Assembly: GCF_001439845.1 (NCBI RefSeq)
Contig: NZ_JYLO01000006.1
Span: forward strand, 248,001 to 312,000
Length of the DNA stretch: 64,000 nt
Reading direction: 5' to 3'
Source: Pseudomonas lactis
Lineage (GTDB): Bacteria > Pseudomonadota > Gammaproteobacteria > Pseudomonadales > Pseudomonadaceae
A model generated the notes under the pieces. That model was not told where the DNA came from. It saw only the letters and a program-made list of their open reading frames with translations, and searched no databases. The translations under genes and the position numbers were made by a program. Below are positions 16,662-24,497 of the stretch, piece after piece. Within the stretch, counting starts at the first letter, position 1. Each line of letters opens with the position of its first letter.

Positions 16662-17416
16662 CAGCGATGAGCATGCGTAGTCCGGCACTGGCCTTGGCGC
16701 CCAACGGCGATGGTTTCTGGCGCAAAAGCCTGGCAGCGAGTCTGGCCGTGGCGCTGCATGGTGCGGTGGCAGTGGCGTTGATGCTGGGCTGGTCAACGGA
16801 GCGACCAGGGGTGGATGCGCCACGGGTGATGCACACGCAGTTGGTGGTTTTACCTGCGCCGGCACCGGCACCGGCGCCGATACCTGAGCCCGTCGCTGCC
16901 GCGCTGCCAGAACCTGTTGTTATCCCGGTACCGACCAAACCGACAGTTGATCCGCAGGTCCAGGCGCAAAAGCTCGAGAAAGCCGCCCTGGCACGCAAGC
17001 GGGTTGAAGAAAAGAAACTCGAGCAACAACAGCGCATGGCAACCGAGCAGCGCAATCGTGAGTTGGAACAGCAGCGCCTGAGCCAGGCGCGTGCCGCTTC
17101 GGAAAAAGCCAGAGCCCCCGTGCCTGCGCCTACCCCAGCATTCGACAGCCGCCAGTACCAGCCCTTGAGCAAGGCCGCCCCGGACTACCCCGAACGCGCC
17201 CTGGACAAGAACATCGAAGGCGACTGTTCAGTGGAGTACACCGTCAACACCCAGGGGCACGTGGAAAACCCCAAGGTGCTGGACGGCTGCCACCCGTTGT
17301 TCATTCGGCCCTCATTAGCAGCGGCCAATACTTTTCGCTACCAGCCGAGAATCGTCGATGGCAAGGCTGTTGCCGTACCGGCGGTGCGCAATACCTTCCA
17401 CTACCGCATCAAATGA
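16658..17416 (+). CDS. TonB-like energy transducer with TolA-like helical middle
   Basis: Encodes 252 residues. One N-terminal membrane anchor (SLAVALHGAVAVALMLGW, about 28-46) is followed by a Pro-rich stretch (APAPAPAPIPEP and PEPVVIPVPTKP, about 65-105). A charged helical stretch rich in Lys, Glu, Gln and Arg spans about 108-150, and a TonB C-terminal domain fills 165-252 (PDYPERALDKNIEGDCSVEY, FRYQPRIVDGKAVAVPAV). Two cysteines flank the middle of that domain. The C-terminus is of TonB type, while the helical middle and the TolQ/TolR-type partners recall TolA. It should contact the TonB box of the receptor. Last gene of the phytate module. Confidence 0.9.
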   Translation: MTAMSMRSPALALAPNGDGFWRKSLAASLAVALHGAVAVALMLGWSTERPGVDAPRVMHTQLVVLPAPAPAPAPIPEPVAAALPEPVVIPVPTKPTVDPQVQAQKLEKAALARKRVEEKKLEQQQRMATEQRNRELEQQRLSQARAASEKARAPVPAPTPAFDSRQYQPLSKAAPDYPERALDKNIEGDCSVEYTVNTQGHVENPKVLDGCHPLFIRPSLAAANTFRYQPRIVDGKAVAVPAVRNTFHYRIK

Positions 17417-17481
17417 ATTTCTCCTGGCGGTGGTTCAGTTAAAGATGCAGTGACTGACACACCGCCTTCGCGAGCAAGCCC

Positions 17482-18429
17482 TCAAGCATTCGCTAGGTTA
17501 CTTAACTCAAGACCCGCCACATACCGTTCCAGATTAGCCAGGAATGTGTCTGCAACTTCCTCCTTGCTGTTGGTCGAAATAGCTGAAGTATGCGGCGACA
17601 GCCGTACCCTCGGATGGCTGTACAGCGGGTGCCCGTCGGGCAATGGCTCTGGCTCGGTGACGTCGAGGGACGCCAGGCCGATCTGGCCGTTATCCAGCGC
17701 GTGCAACAGCGCTTGCTGATCGAGCAGGCCTCCGCGGGCAATGTTGATCAGGTGCAGCCCCGGCTTGGCGCTGGCCAGTACATCACGGTCGATGATATGC
17801 CGCGTCGCTTCGGTCAGGGGTGCCGCCACCACCAGGTGATCGGCGCGGGCAAACAGGTCGTGGATGTCATTGGCCGCTTCCACGCCATCGAGGCCGAACG
17901 GCGTTGTGCTTTGACGCAGTGCCACGACCTTGAGCCCCAGTGCCAGGGCCTTTTGCGCCAGGCTTGCGCCAATCGCGCCAAAGCCCAAAAGGCCCAACGT
18001 GGTGCCCTTGAGCGGGCGCAGCGCGGTGAACTGCCATTGGGCATCCTTTACCCAGATATCCGGCAAATGCTTGGACGCGGCAAAGATCGCCGCCAGAGCG
18101 AACTCCGCCAGGTTATCGGCAGCACTGCCTCGTGAGGTGGTCACCGGCGGGCCGTTGAACAGCCACCGCGGGTAGAAGTCGATACCCGACGATACCAGGT
18201 GCACCCACTGTGCGCCGTAGGGCCAGCCCGGTGGCGGGTTATCGGGGGCGGTGTAGCCACGCACATTGATCGGGCGCAGCAGCAGGATATTGGCGTGGGG
18301 CGGCAAGTCACTGGGCACACCGACCGGCACGCCGATTACCTGGGCTTGGGGGTGCAGTGGCGCAAGACGCTCACGGATCACCTGGTTGAAGTCCTCGTCC
18401 AGTTGGCTGGCAATAATCACCTGGCTCAT
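17482..18429 (-). CDS. D-2-hydroxyacid dehydrogenase (NAD(P)-dependent)
   Basis: Encodes 315 residues of the D-isomer-specific 2-hydroxyacid dehydrogenase family. The nucleotide-binding motif is GLLGFGAIGASLA (about 143-155). The catalytic trio is visible: Arg in NIARGGLLDQQ, Glu in VTEPEPLPDGHPLY and His in LSPHTSAIS. It starts by a 4-base overlap with the upstream acyl-CoA dehydrogenase-like gene and ends the leftward organosulfur operon. Reduces a 2-oxoacid or oxidises a D-2-hydroxyacid; in this setting a mercapto- or sulfo-oxoacid is possible but unproven. Glyoxylate/hydroxypyruvate reduction is the general alternative. Confidence 0.88.
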   Translation of the reverse strand: MSQVIIASQLDEDFNQVIRERLAPLHPQAQVIGVPVGVPSDLPPHANILLLRPINVRGYTAPDNPPPGWPYGAQWVHLVSSGIDFYPRWLFNGPPVTTSRGSAADNLAEFALAAIFAASKHLPDIWVKDAQWQFTALRPLKGTTLGLLGFGAIGASLAQKALALGLKVVALRQSTTPFGLDGVEAANDIHDLFARADHLVVAAPLTEATRHIIDRDVLASAKPGLHLINIARGGLLDQQALLHALDNGQIGLASLDVTEPEPLPDGHPLYSHPRVRLSPHTSAISTNSKEEVADTFLANLERYVAGLELSNLANA

Positions 18430-19688
18430 GTGCGTTCCTTCTGGCGCTGGTTGAACACCGCTTTGCCGACGCCCTGCAGCACGGCGTCATTTTGCGGAGT
18501 GTGGACGCGGCTGCACAGCACATCGCGGTAATGCCGTTGCAGTGGGCTATGGCGTGACAGGCCAGGGTTGCCCGAGGCTTCGATGGCCAGCTCGACCGCA
18601 CGGATTGCATTGCCGGTGACCAGGTACTTCACCTGTGCGGCATTGGCCGTTGGCGTGTGGCCTGCGGCGGCAGTGTCGAGCAGGCTGCGGTTGGCAAACA
18701 GCAGCGTGTCGATATGGCCGACGGTCTCCTGAAAACGCGGCAGGGTGGACAATGCCGCGCCGAGATTTGACGGCTTGCGTTCCTCCAGCCAGTCCACCAG
18801 CCAGTCCCGTGCCGCCTGAGCCACGGCGTCGTACACCGACGACAGCAACACCGACATCCACAGGAAGCCTTCGCCATCCAGCTCCGCTTGCGGGGCGCTC
18901 CAGGGGCTGACGCTGACCGCATGGTCCAGGGGCACCAGAACGTTGTCGAGTACCACCTCATGGCTGCAGGTGGCGCGCATGCCCAAGTGATCCCAGGTGT
19001 CGATGATGCTGACACCGGGGCTGGCCTTGGGCACCAGCCAGGCGCCTACCAGCGGGTCGGCGTCGTCGCTGCGCGCCCACACGCTGAACCAGCTCAGGCC
19101 ATGGCTGCCGGTGGAGTAGAGCTTGCGTCCACTGATACGCCAGCCCTCGGCGGTGCGCACCGCGGTGGTGGCCGGCAAACCACCACGGGCCGGGGTGCCC
19201 AGGTCGGGTTCGACCCGCAGGGCGTTGATCAGTGCACCGTTTTGCACCGCGTCTTGCGCGACTTGCACGCGCAGGTGTGCGGGCCAGGTCTGGCTGTCTT
19301 GCAGGCGGCTGTGTTGCAGGTATTGCATCACCAGGATCAGGGCCGTGGACGGTTCGCCCTTGGCGATGGCGCTGATGACCTTGCGCGCCTGGGCCAGGCT
19401 GGCGCCACCGCCGCCAAGTTTCTTCGGCACGGTCAGGGCGATGAGGTGGTGTTGGTGCAGGAGCTTGAAATTAGCGTGGGGGAAGGCGCCGCTTTCGTCA
19501 TAGAGGGGCGCGGTACTGGCCAGCTCGGCGCTGAGGCGTTCAAGCAGTGTATCGAATTGGGCGAGTTCCTGTGGGAGCTGGCTTGCCTGCGATCGCGGTT
19601 TATCAGGCGGTAGTGTAGTTGGCTGGCACACCGCTATCGCAGGCAAGCCAGCTCCCACATAGGTCGAGCGACTGCGCGATTGGCTCAT
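18426..19688 (-). CDS. SfnB/DszC-like acyl-CoA dehydrogenase-family protein with a REP-derived N-terminal segment
   Basis: Encodes 420 residues as read. From about residue 42 (LAQFDTLLERLSAEL) the sequence is an acyl-CoA dehydrogenase-fold flavoprotein of the DszC/SfnB group, linked to sulfur-compound oxidation (LTVPKKLGGGGASLAQARKV, DTWDHLGMRATCSHEVVLDN). The ATG at 19688 overlaps the stop of the upstream monooxygenase as ATGA, the normal coupling. Codons about 11-39 are the translation of a REPIN (19571-19658). No ATG and no convincing GTG or TTG start exists just after the REPIN, so the extra residues are probably made. A disordered N-terminal tail may be tolerated, or the gene may be impaired. 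Confidence 0.82.
   Translation of the reverse strand: MSQSRSRSTYVGAGLPAIAVCQPTTLPPDKPRSQASQLPQELAQFDTLLERLSAELASTAPLYDESGAFPHANFKLLHQHHLIALTVPKKLGGGGASLAQARKVISAIAKGEPSTALILVMQYLQHSRLQDSQTWPAHLRVQVAQDAVQNGALINALRVEPDLGTPARGGLPATTAVRTAEGWRISGRKLYSTGSHGLSWFSVWARSDDADPLVGAWLVPKASPGVSIIDTWDHLGMRATCSHEVVLDNVLVPLDHAVSVSPWSAPQAELDGEGFLWMSVLLSSVYDAVAQAARDWLVDWLEERKPSNLGAALSTLPRFQETVGHIDTLLFANRSLLDTAAAGHTPTANAAQVKYLVTGNAIRAVELAIEASGNPGLSRHSPLQRHYRDVLCSRVHTPQNDAVLQGVGKAVFNQRQKERT
19571..19658. repeat. REPIN inside a reading frame
   Basis: An 88-bp inverted REP pair (GTGGGAGCTGGCTTGCCTGC and complement) lies within the 5' end of the SfnB-like gene, 30 bp after its start codon. The frame passes through it without a stop. 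It has the same length as the intergenic copy at 7069. Confidence 0.92.
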
Positions 19689-21025
19689 ACCAGCGCCTCC
19701 ACCGGCTCTTCAATCACGCTGTAGCGGTTCGCCGGCACCTCCAGGCCGAGGTTGTCGCGCAGGGTATGGCCGCTGTACTCGGTACGGAACAACCCTCGCT
19801 GTTGAAGCACCGGCACCACCAGCTCGGTGAAATACTGCAAGCCATCCGGCAGCACCGAATTGATGATGAAACCATCGCTGGCGCCGCTCTCGAACCAGGT
19901 CTGGATCGCATCCGCGACCTGTTCCGGGGTGCCGACAAAGTCGCGCTGGGGCCGTGAGAAACGCAGGGCCACTTCGCGCAGGGTCAAGCCTTCGTCCCGG
20001 GCCAGTTGCTTGATACGTTCGGAGCCGCCTTTCTGGCTGTTGGCGCCCAGGTCGCCCAGTTCGGGGAAGGGCGCATCCAGCGGGTACTGGCTGAAATCAT
20101 GGTCGTTGAACGGCCGGCCAAGGGCGACGATGGCGTCTTCTACCGTGACCAGCGCCACGGCTTGCTGGTAGCGGCTTTCCACTTCGGCCGCATCACGCCC
20201 GACAATCGGGCGAATACCCGGCAAAATCGACAGGCTGTCCGGGTCGCGGCCAAAGCGCTTGGCGCGCCTTTTCAAGTCGGCACTGTAGGCCTTGCCCTCG
20301 TCGACAGTGTCCACATGCACGAAAATCGCATCGGCGTTTTCAGCGGCAAAGTTACGCCCATCCTCCGAAGTGCCCGCCTGGAAAATCGCCGGTTGGCCCT
20401 GGCGCGAGCGCGCGATGTTCAGCGGGCCTTTGACCGAGAAGAATTCGCCCTTGTGGTTAAGCGCATGCAACTTGCCCGGGGTGAAGAATTCGCCGCTGTG
20501 CTTGTTATAGGCAAAGGCGTCGTCCTCCCAGGAATCCCACAGGCCCTTGACCACATTCAAATGCTCCTTGGCGATGCGATAACGCACGGCGTGGGGCGGG
20601 TGCTCGGCCTTACCGAAGTTATCGGCGGTGCCACTCAGCCACGAGGTGACCACGTTCCAGCCGGCGCGGCCGCCGCTGATATGGTCCAGCGAAGCGAACT
20701 GGCGTGCCACCTGGTAAGGCTCGGTGTAGCTGACGGTCACGGTGGCGACCAGGCCGATGTGAGTGGTCAGCGCGGCCAGGGCCGAGAGGATCGTCAGCGG
20801 CTCGAAGCGGTTGAGGTAATGGGGGCTGGACTTGGGGTGGATATGCAGGCTGTCGGCGATGAACACGAAGTCGAACCGGGCTGCTTCGGCCAGTGCGGTC
20901 TGCTGCTTGTAGAAGCCGAAATTGGTGCTGGCGTCGGGTTGTGCCTGCGGGTGGCGCCATTCGCCCCAACCGTGGCCGACGCCGTGCACCATGGCACCGA
21001 GTTTCAATTGACGTGGCTTGCTCAT
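19685..21025 (-). CDS. LLM-class FMN-dependent monooxygenase (NtaA/SnaA/DszA type)
   Basis: Encodes 446 residues of the bacterial luciferase-like, reduced-FMN-dependent monooxygenase family. The length and motifs fit the NtaA/SnaA/DszA subgroup (KLGAMVHGVGHGWGEWRHP, DFVFIADSLHI, GGRAGWNVVTSWLSGTADNF, FVGTPEQVADAIQTWFESGA). These enzymes cleave C-S or C-N bonds with oxygen and FMNH2 from a separate reductase. No reductase is in the window. It sits between a sulfonate-type binding protein (10 bp upstream) and an SfnB-like protein (ATGA overlap), which favours an organosulfur substrate such as a sulfone or sulfonate. Confidence 0.9.
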   Translation of the reverse strand: MSKPRQLKLGAMVHGVGHGWGEWRHPQAQPDASTNFGFYKQQTALAEAARFDFVFIADSLHIHPKSSPHYLNRFEPLTILSALAALTTHIGLVATVTVSYTEPYQVARQFASLDHISGGRAGWNVVTSWLSGTADNFGKAEHPPHAVRYRIAKEHLNVVKGLWDSWEDDAFAYNKHSGEFFTPGKLHALNHKGEFFSVKGPLNIARSRQGQPAIFQAGTSEDGRNFAAENADAIFVHVDTVDEGKAYSADLKRRAKRFGRDPDSLSILPGIRPIVGRDAAEVESRYQQAVALVTVEDAIVALGRPFNDHDFSQYPLDAPFPELGDLGANSQKGGSERIKQLARDEGLTLREVALRFSRPQRDFVGTPEQVADAIQTWFESGASDGFIINSVLPDGLQYFTELVVPVLQQRGLFRTEYSGHTLRDNLGLEVPANRYSVIEEPVEALV

Positions 21026-21035
21026 GTTCTGCTCC

Positions 21036-22010
21036 TTAGCGCGAGGCTTGTTCGAGGGGGATACGCTTGGCGTTGAAGCTGGAATCGAAGCCCTGGGAGA
21101 CGTCGATGTGTTTGCTCAAAAGGCCTTCTTTTACATAGGTGTCGGCGGTGGCTTGCAGGCCGTGGATCACCGTATCGTCAATCGTGACGGGGGACAGATG
21201 GGTGTCCTTGGCCACTTCGATATGCACGGCCAGTGGCAGGCCAGTGATCTTGGCCTGGGCAGCGGCGTATTGCTCGGGATGGGTATTGGCCCAGGCATAG
21301 GCGCGATCAATGCGGGCGACAAAGTCGTCCAGTTGCACACGTTTGTCGGCAATGGCCTGGCCGGTGGCCGCGAAGTACAGGTGATTGCTCAGCAGGTGCT
21401 TGCCGCTGACCAACACCCGAGCATTGCTTTGTGAGGTGACCACGGTGGTGTAAGGGTCCCATGTCGCCCAGGCATCGGCGGTGCCGTTGTCCAGCACCAG
21501 TCGCGACTCGGCGGGCAGCAGGAAGATGAACTGTACATCTTGGGTGGTCAGCCCGGCATTGTTCAGGGCCTTGATCGCCAGGTAATGCCCGATGGAGCCG
21601 CGCCCGGTGACGATCTTCTTGCCCTTGAGGTCGGCCGCGGTCTTGATCGGTGAATCCTTGGGCACCAGCAGCGCGGTGGTGTTACGGCCTTCGGCATGGA
21701 TGATGCTGATCACCTTGATCGAGGCACCGGCGCCGAGGGCGAACACATAAGGGGCATCGCCCAGGGCGCCGACATCCACGGCACCGGCATTCAGCGCTTC
21801 GCCCAGGGGCGAGGCCGAGGGGAATTCCGACCATTTGATCTCGTAGGGCACGTTCTGGCTTTCGCCCGAGGCTTCCAGCAGCGCCTTGATCGTGGATTTC
21901 TGGTTGGCCACGCGCAGCGGTTGCAGGTCGCCAGCCTGGACGGTAGAAAGCAGGCCGAGGGCGAGGGCAGCGCCCAGCAACAGGCGTTTGAATGCAATGG
22001 CGTACAGCAT
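21036..22010 (-). CDS. Aliphatic sulfonate-type ABC transporter substrate-binding protein
   Basis: Encodes 324 residues with a signal peptide (FKRLLLGAALALGLLSTVQA, cleavage near residue 26). The mature part is a type-2 periplasmic binding protein of the SsuA/TauA/NrtA group (VANQKSTIKALLEASGE, GAVDVGALGDAPYVFALGAG, KGKKIVTGRGSIGHYLAIKAL). It would bind an organosulfonate or similar sulfur source. No ATPase or permease gene lies beside it, so it must share a transporter encoded elsewhere. A stem-loop (22021-22055) lies just upstream in the transcript, between this gene and the rhodanese gene. Confidence 0.88.
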   Translation of the reverse strand: MLYAIAFKRLLLGAALALGLLSTVQAGDLQPLRVANQKSTIKALLEASGESQNVPYEIKWSEFPSASPLGEALNAGAVDVGALGDAPYVFALGAGASIKVISIIHAEGRNTTALLVPKDSPIKTAADLKGKKIVTGRGSIGHYLAIKALNNAGLTTQDVQFIFLLPAESRLVLDNGTADAWATWDPYTTVVTSQSNARVLVSGKHLLSNHLYFAATGQAIADKRVQLDDFVARIDRAYAWANTHPEQYAAAQAKITGLPLAVHIEVAKDTHLSPVTIDDTVIHGLQATADTYVKEGLLSKHIDVSQGFDSSFNAKRIPLEQASR

Positions 22011-22020
22011 GGGAAAAACT

Positions 22021-22055
22021 CCAGGCGTTAGGTAAAGGAAAGTACCTCCGCCTGG
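22021..22055 (-). other. Intercistronic stem-loop in the organosulfur operon
   Basis: CCAGGCG (22021-22027) pairs with CGCCTGG (22049-22055). Inside, AGGTA (22030-22034) pairs with TACCT (22043-22047). There is no following T-run in the direction of transcription, so it is more likely an RNA-stability or processing hairpin than a terminator. Confidence 0.6.
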
Positions 22056-22092
22056 AGAAGGGGTCGGTTGAGCGAAACGGTGCAGCGGTGAA

Positions 22093-23676
22093 TCAGATCA
22101 CGTAGAAACCATGGGTGCCGTCGCGGGCCAGTTGTTCCACGAGGCCGAACTCCCAATCCAGGTAAGCCTGCATGGCTTCCCGCGGGTTGTCGGTGCCTTC
22201 GTAAGGGCGGCGGTAGCGGTCGATACGTGGGGACGCCAAGTGGCTTTCACCTGACTCAAGGGGCAGCTGCGCCTGGATCCAGCCGGCCGTGCCGTCCTGC
22301 AGCAAAAAGACTGGCTTGCCGGTAAGCGCCTCGACTTCCGGCACCGCCAGGCGCGCCAGTTGGCTGCTGCCGCAGGTCAACACATAGCGCTGGGCGCTCG
22401 GTACCTTGGCCAGAGCCTCTGGCAGTTGCGCGCGCAGCACCCACCAGGCGCCGGGGATATGACGTTTCACGTAGTTGGCGCTGGCGGTGAAGTCCAGCAC
22501 CAGGGTGTCGCCATGGCCGAGCCAGTCGGCAAGGGTGTGGGGGCTGATCAGTTCGGCCTGGGGCGGCGGCGGTACTGGCGCGACCCATGCGCCGCGCTCG
22601 CTGAAGTGCTCTGCTTGCAGGTCATCCAATACGTACACCTGCCAGCCCAACTGGGCCAGCCACGACGCAGACATATTGGCGCGCACGCCGTCGTCGTCCA
22701 CCAGTACCAGGCGCGCACCGCGCACACTGGCCACGTGGTCGGTTTCCTGCACCAGTTGCCCGCCCGGGGTGGCGCGGGCGCCCGGCAGGTGGCCGGCTTC
22801 GAATTCTTCCACGGTGCGCACATCGAACAGGTAAGTGGTGCGTGTCGCGTCCTGTTGCCAGCGCTGCAGATCATTGAGGGTGGCACGTTTTACCGAGGCT
22901 TTGTCGGCAACACCACGGGCCTCTTGGGCGGCCAGCTGGCGATGGTTTTCCGAGGTCGGTGCAAACTGGCGCGCCTGCCCATGGGCGAGGGTCTGCCCGG
23001 CCAAGGTCCAGCCGATGGTGCCGTTGCGCAGGGCCGCCACCGGGTTGGGGATGCCGGCGTTGATCAACGACTGAGTGCCGATAATGCTGCGGGTGCGCCC
23101 GGCGCAATTGACGATAATGCGCGTGGCCGGATCGGGCGCCAGCTCACGGGCGCGTAACACCAACTCAGCCCCCGGCACGCTGATGCCCGTGGGGATGCTC
23201 ATGGTCTGGTATTCATCGAAACGCCGCGCATCTAGCACCACCACATCGGCCTGGCTGTCGAGCAAGGCCTGGACTTCTTCGGCGGCCAGGGACGGCGTGT
23301 GACGCTGGTTCTCCACCAGTTCGCCAAACGCCTTGCTCGGTACATTGACGTCGATAAACAGCTCGCCACCGGCCCGGCGCCAACCGTCCAGCCCACCCTC
23401 CAGCAGGCTGACCTGGGTGTAGCCCAGTGCACCCAGGCGTACGGCGGCGCGGTGGGCCAGCCCTTCGCCGTTGTCGTACAGGGTGACCTGGGTATCGCGG
23501 CGTGGAATGCGCGCGTACACCTCCAGTTCCAGCTTGGACAAGGGAATATTCGCGGCGAACAGCGGATGGGCCTCGGCAAAGGGGGCTTCCTCACGCACGT
23601 CGATCAGCGCGACTTCTTCGCGTGCCAACAGGGCCTGGCGAATCTGCGCAAAGCTGCGGGTCGATACAGTGGTCAT
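22093..23676 (-). CDS. Four-domain rhodanese-like sulfurtransferase
   Basis: Encodes 527 residues made of four rhodanese domains, about 8-105, 130-232, 265-352 and 375-475. Active-site loops alternate: domain 1 has Asp68 in place of Cys (YDNGEG), domain 2 has Cys191 (NCAGRTR), domain 3 has Asp at 327-329 (VDDDGVRA) and domain 4 has Cys435 (TCGSSQL). Two catalytic and two structural domains are therefore predicted. It moves sulfane sulfur from a donor such as thiosulfate, persulfide or 3-mercaptopyruvate. It overlaps the thiol dioxygenase gene by ATGA; the pair resembles P. aeruginosa PA2602-PA2603. Confidence 0.92.
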   Translation of the reverse strand: MTTVSTRSFAQIRQALLAREEVALIDVREEAPFAEAHPLFAANIPLSKLELEVYARIPRRDTQVTLYDNGEGLAHRAAVRLGALGYTQVSLLEGGLDGWRRAGGELFIDVNVPSKAFGELVENQRHTPSLAAEEVQALLDSQADVVVLDARRFDEYQTMSIPTGISVPGAELVLRARELAPDPATRIIVNCAGRTRSIIGTQSLINAGIPNPVAALRNGTIGWTLAGQTLAHGQARQFAPTSENHRQLAAQEARGVADKASVKRATLNDLQRWQQDATRTTYLFDVRTVEEFEAGHLPGARATPGGQLVQETDHVASVRGARLVLVDDDGVRANMSASWLAQLGWQVYVLDDLQAEHFSERGAWVAPVPPPPQAELISPHTLADWLGHGDTLVLDFTASANYVKRHIPGAWWVLRAQLPEALAKVPSAQRYVLTCGSSQLARLAVPEVEALTGKPVFLLQDGTAGWIQAQLPLESGESHLASPRIDRYRRPYEGTDNPREAMQAYLDWEFGLVEQLARDGTHGFYVI

Positions 23677-24290
23677 AGGGCAGCGCTCTTTTCTTTGGAC
23701 AGGTCCCAGATGTTCGGGAGGTAGGCATTGGAATAACCGGAGATAAACAGTTTCTCGCTGCCGTCGGGCTGGTACACCGCCCGGCGCACCGCGCCGATAT
23801 TGGCGCCGTATACGTGGATGCTGATGGACACTTGGTCAGCGTGTGCATTGCTGACCTGGTGGATATCACCGACCTTGGGCGACACCGTTTCGACCTGGCC
23901 GGGCAGCAATTGCAAGGGGTCGCCTTGCGCTACCAGGCTGCCGCCCGGCGCCCGGGCAAACCCCTGGGAAAACTCCGCGCCGCGCAACATGCCGATCAAC
24001 CCCCACACCCTGTGGTCATGAATCGGCGTGCGTTGCCCCGGCCCCCACACAAAGCTGACCACGCTGAAGCGCTGGCGCGAATCGGCATGCAGCAAAAATT
24101 GCTGATAGCGCTCGGGGTCGGGTTGGGCGAATTCGTCGGGCAGCCAATCATCGTGGCTGACCAGTTGCGCCAGCAGCTTGCCGCCACGGTGCAGCAGGTC
24201 GCCTTCACGCGGGTTGCCGTCGATCAATTCCGCCAGGGCGCCTATGAAGGCTCTGAGTCTCTCGGGGTGTCGGGCCTGGGTCATGACCAT
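23673..24290 (-). CDS. Thiol dioxygenase, 3-mercaptopropionate dioxygenase type
   Basis: Encodes 205 residues with a cupin fold. The iron-binding histidines are in PIHDHRVWGLIGMLRG and in GDIHQVSNAHADQVSISIHV. The sequence is close in memory to P. aeruginosa PA2602, a 3-mercaptopropionate dioxygenase, more than to mammalian cysteine dioxygenase. It adds O2 to a thiol to give the sulfinate. First gene of the leftward operon; the ATG at 24290 or 24284 could serve. Its stop overlaps the rhodanese start. It is divergent from a LysR gene at 24498 that probably controls it. Confidence 0.9.
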   Translation of the reverse strand: MVMTQARHPERLRAFIGALAELIDGNPREGDLLHRGGKLLAQLVSHDDWLPDEFAQPDPERYQQFLLHADSRQRFSVVSFVWGPGQRTPIHDHRVWGLIGMLRGAEFSQGFARAPGGSLVAQGDPLQLLPGQVETVSPKVGDIHQVSNAHADQVSISIHVYGANIGAVRRAVYQPDGSEKLFISGYSNAYLPNIWDLSKEKSAAL

Positions 24291-24497
24291 TCCATCGGGC
24301 TGTTGGTGTGCTTTTATCTAAGCATAATGTTTATTTTTAATATGCTATTTTTTAATGATTAGCTTATAGCCGAAGGTAATTTAGAACCGGTTTGAATAGC
24401 GTTAGACGTTATTGATCACTGGGTGGGCTATCCAGACCTGTGTGCGGCCACTATGCTTCACGCACATCTTAATGACTGATCTGTATGTGCGGCCCAA
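24291..24497. promoter_or_regulatory. Divergent promoter region, thiol dioxygenase operon / LysR
   Basis: The 207-bp gap is unusually AT-rich between about 24310 and 24370. It contains the inverted repeat AGCATA (24321-24326) and TATGCT (24341-24346), a plausible LysR-type binding site close to the dioxygenase start. Exact promoters are not resolved. Confidence 0.5.

Noticed and set aside
15507-17416. The main tol-pal operon
   Set aside because: No tolB, pal or ybgC follows, the third protein has a TonB-type C-terminus, and the genes follow a receptor and phytase.
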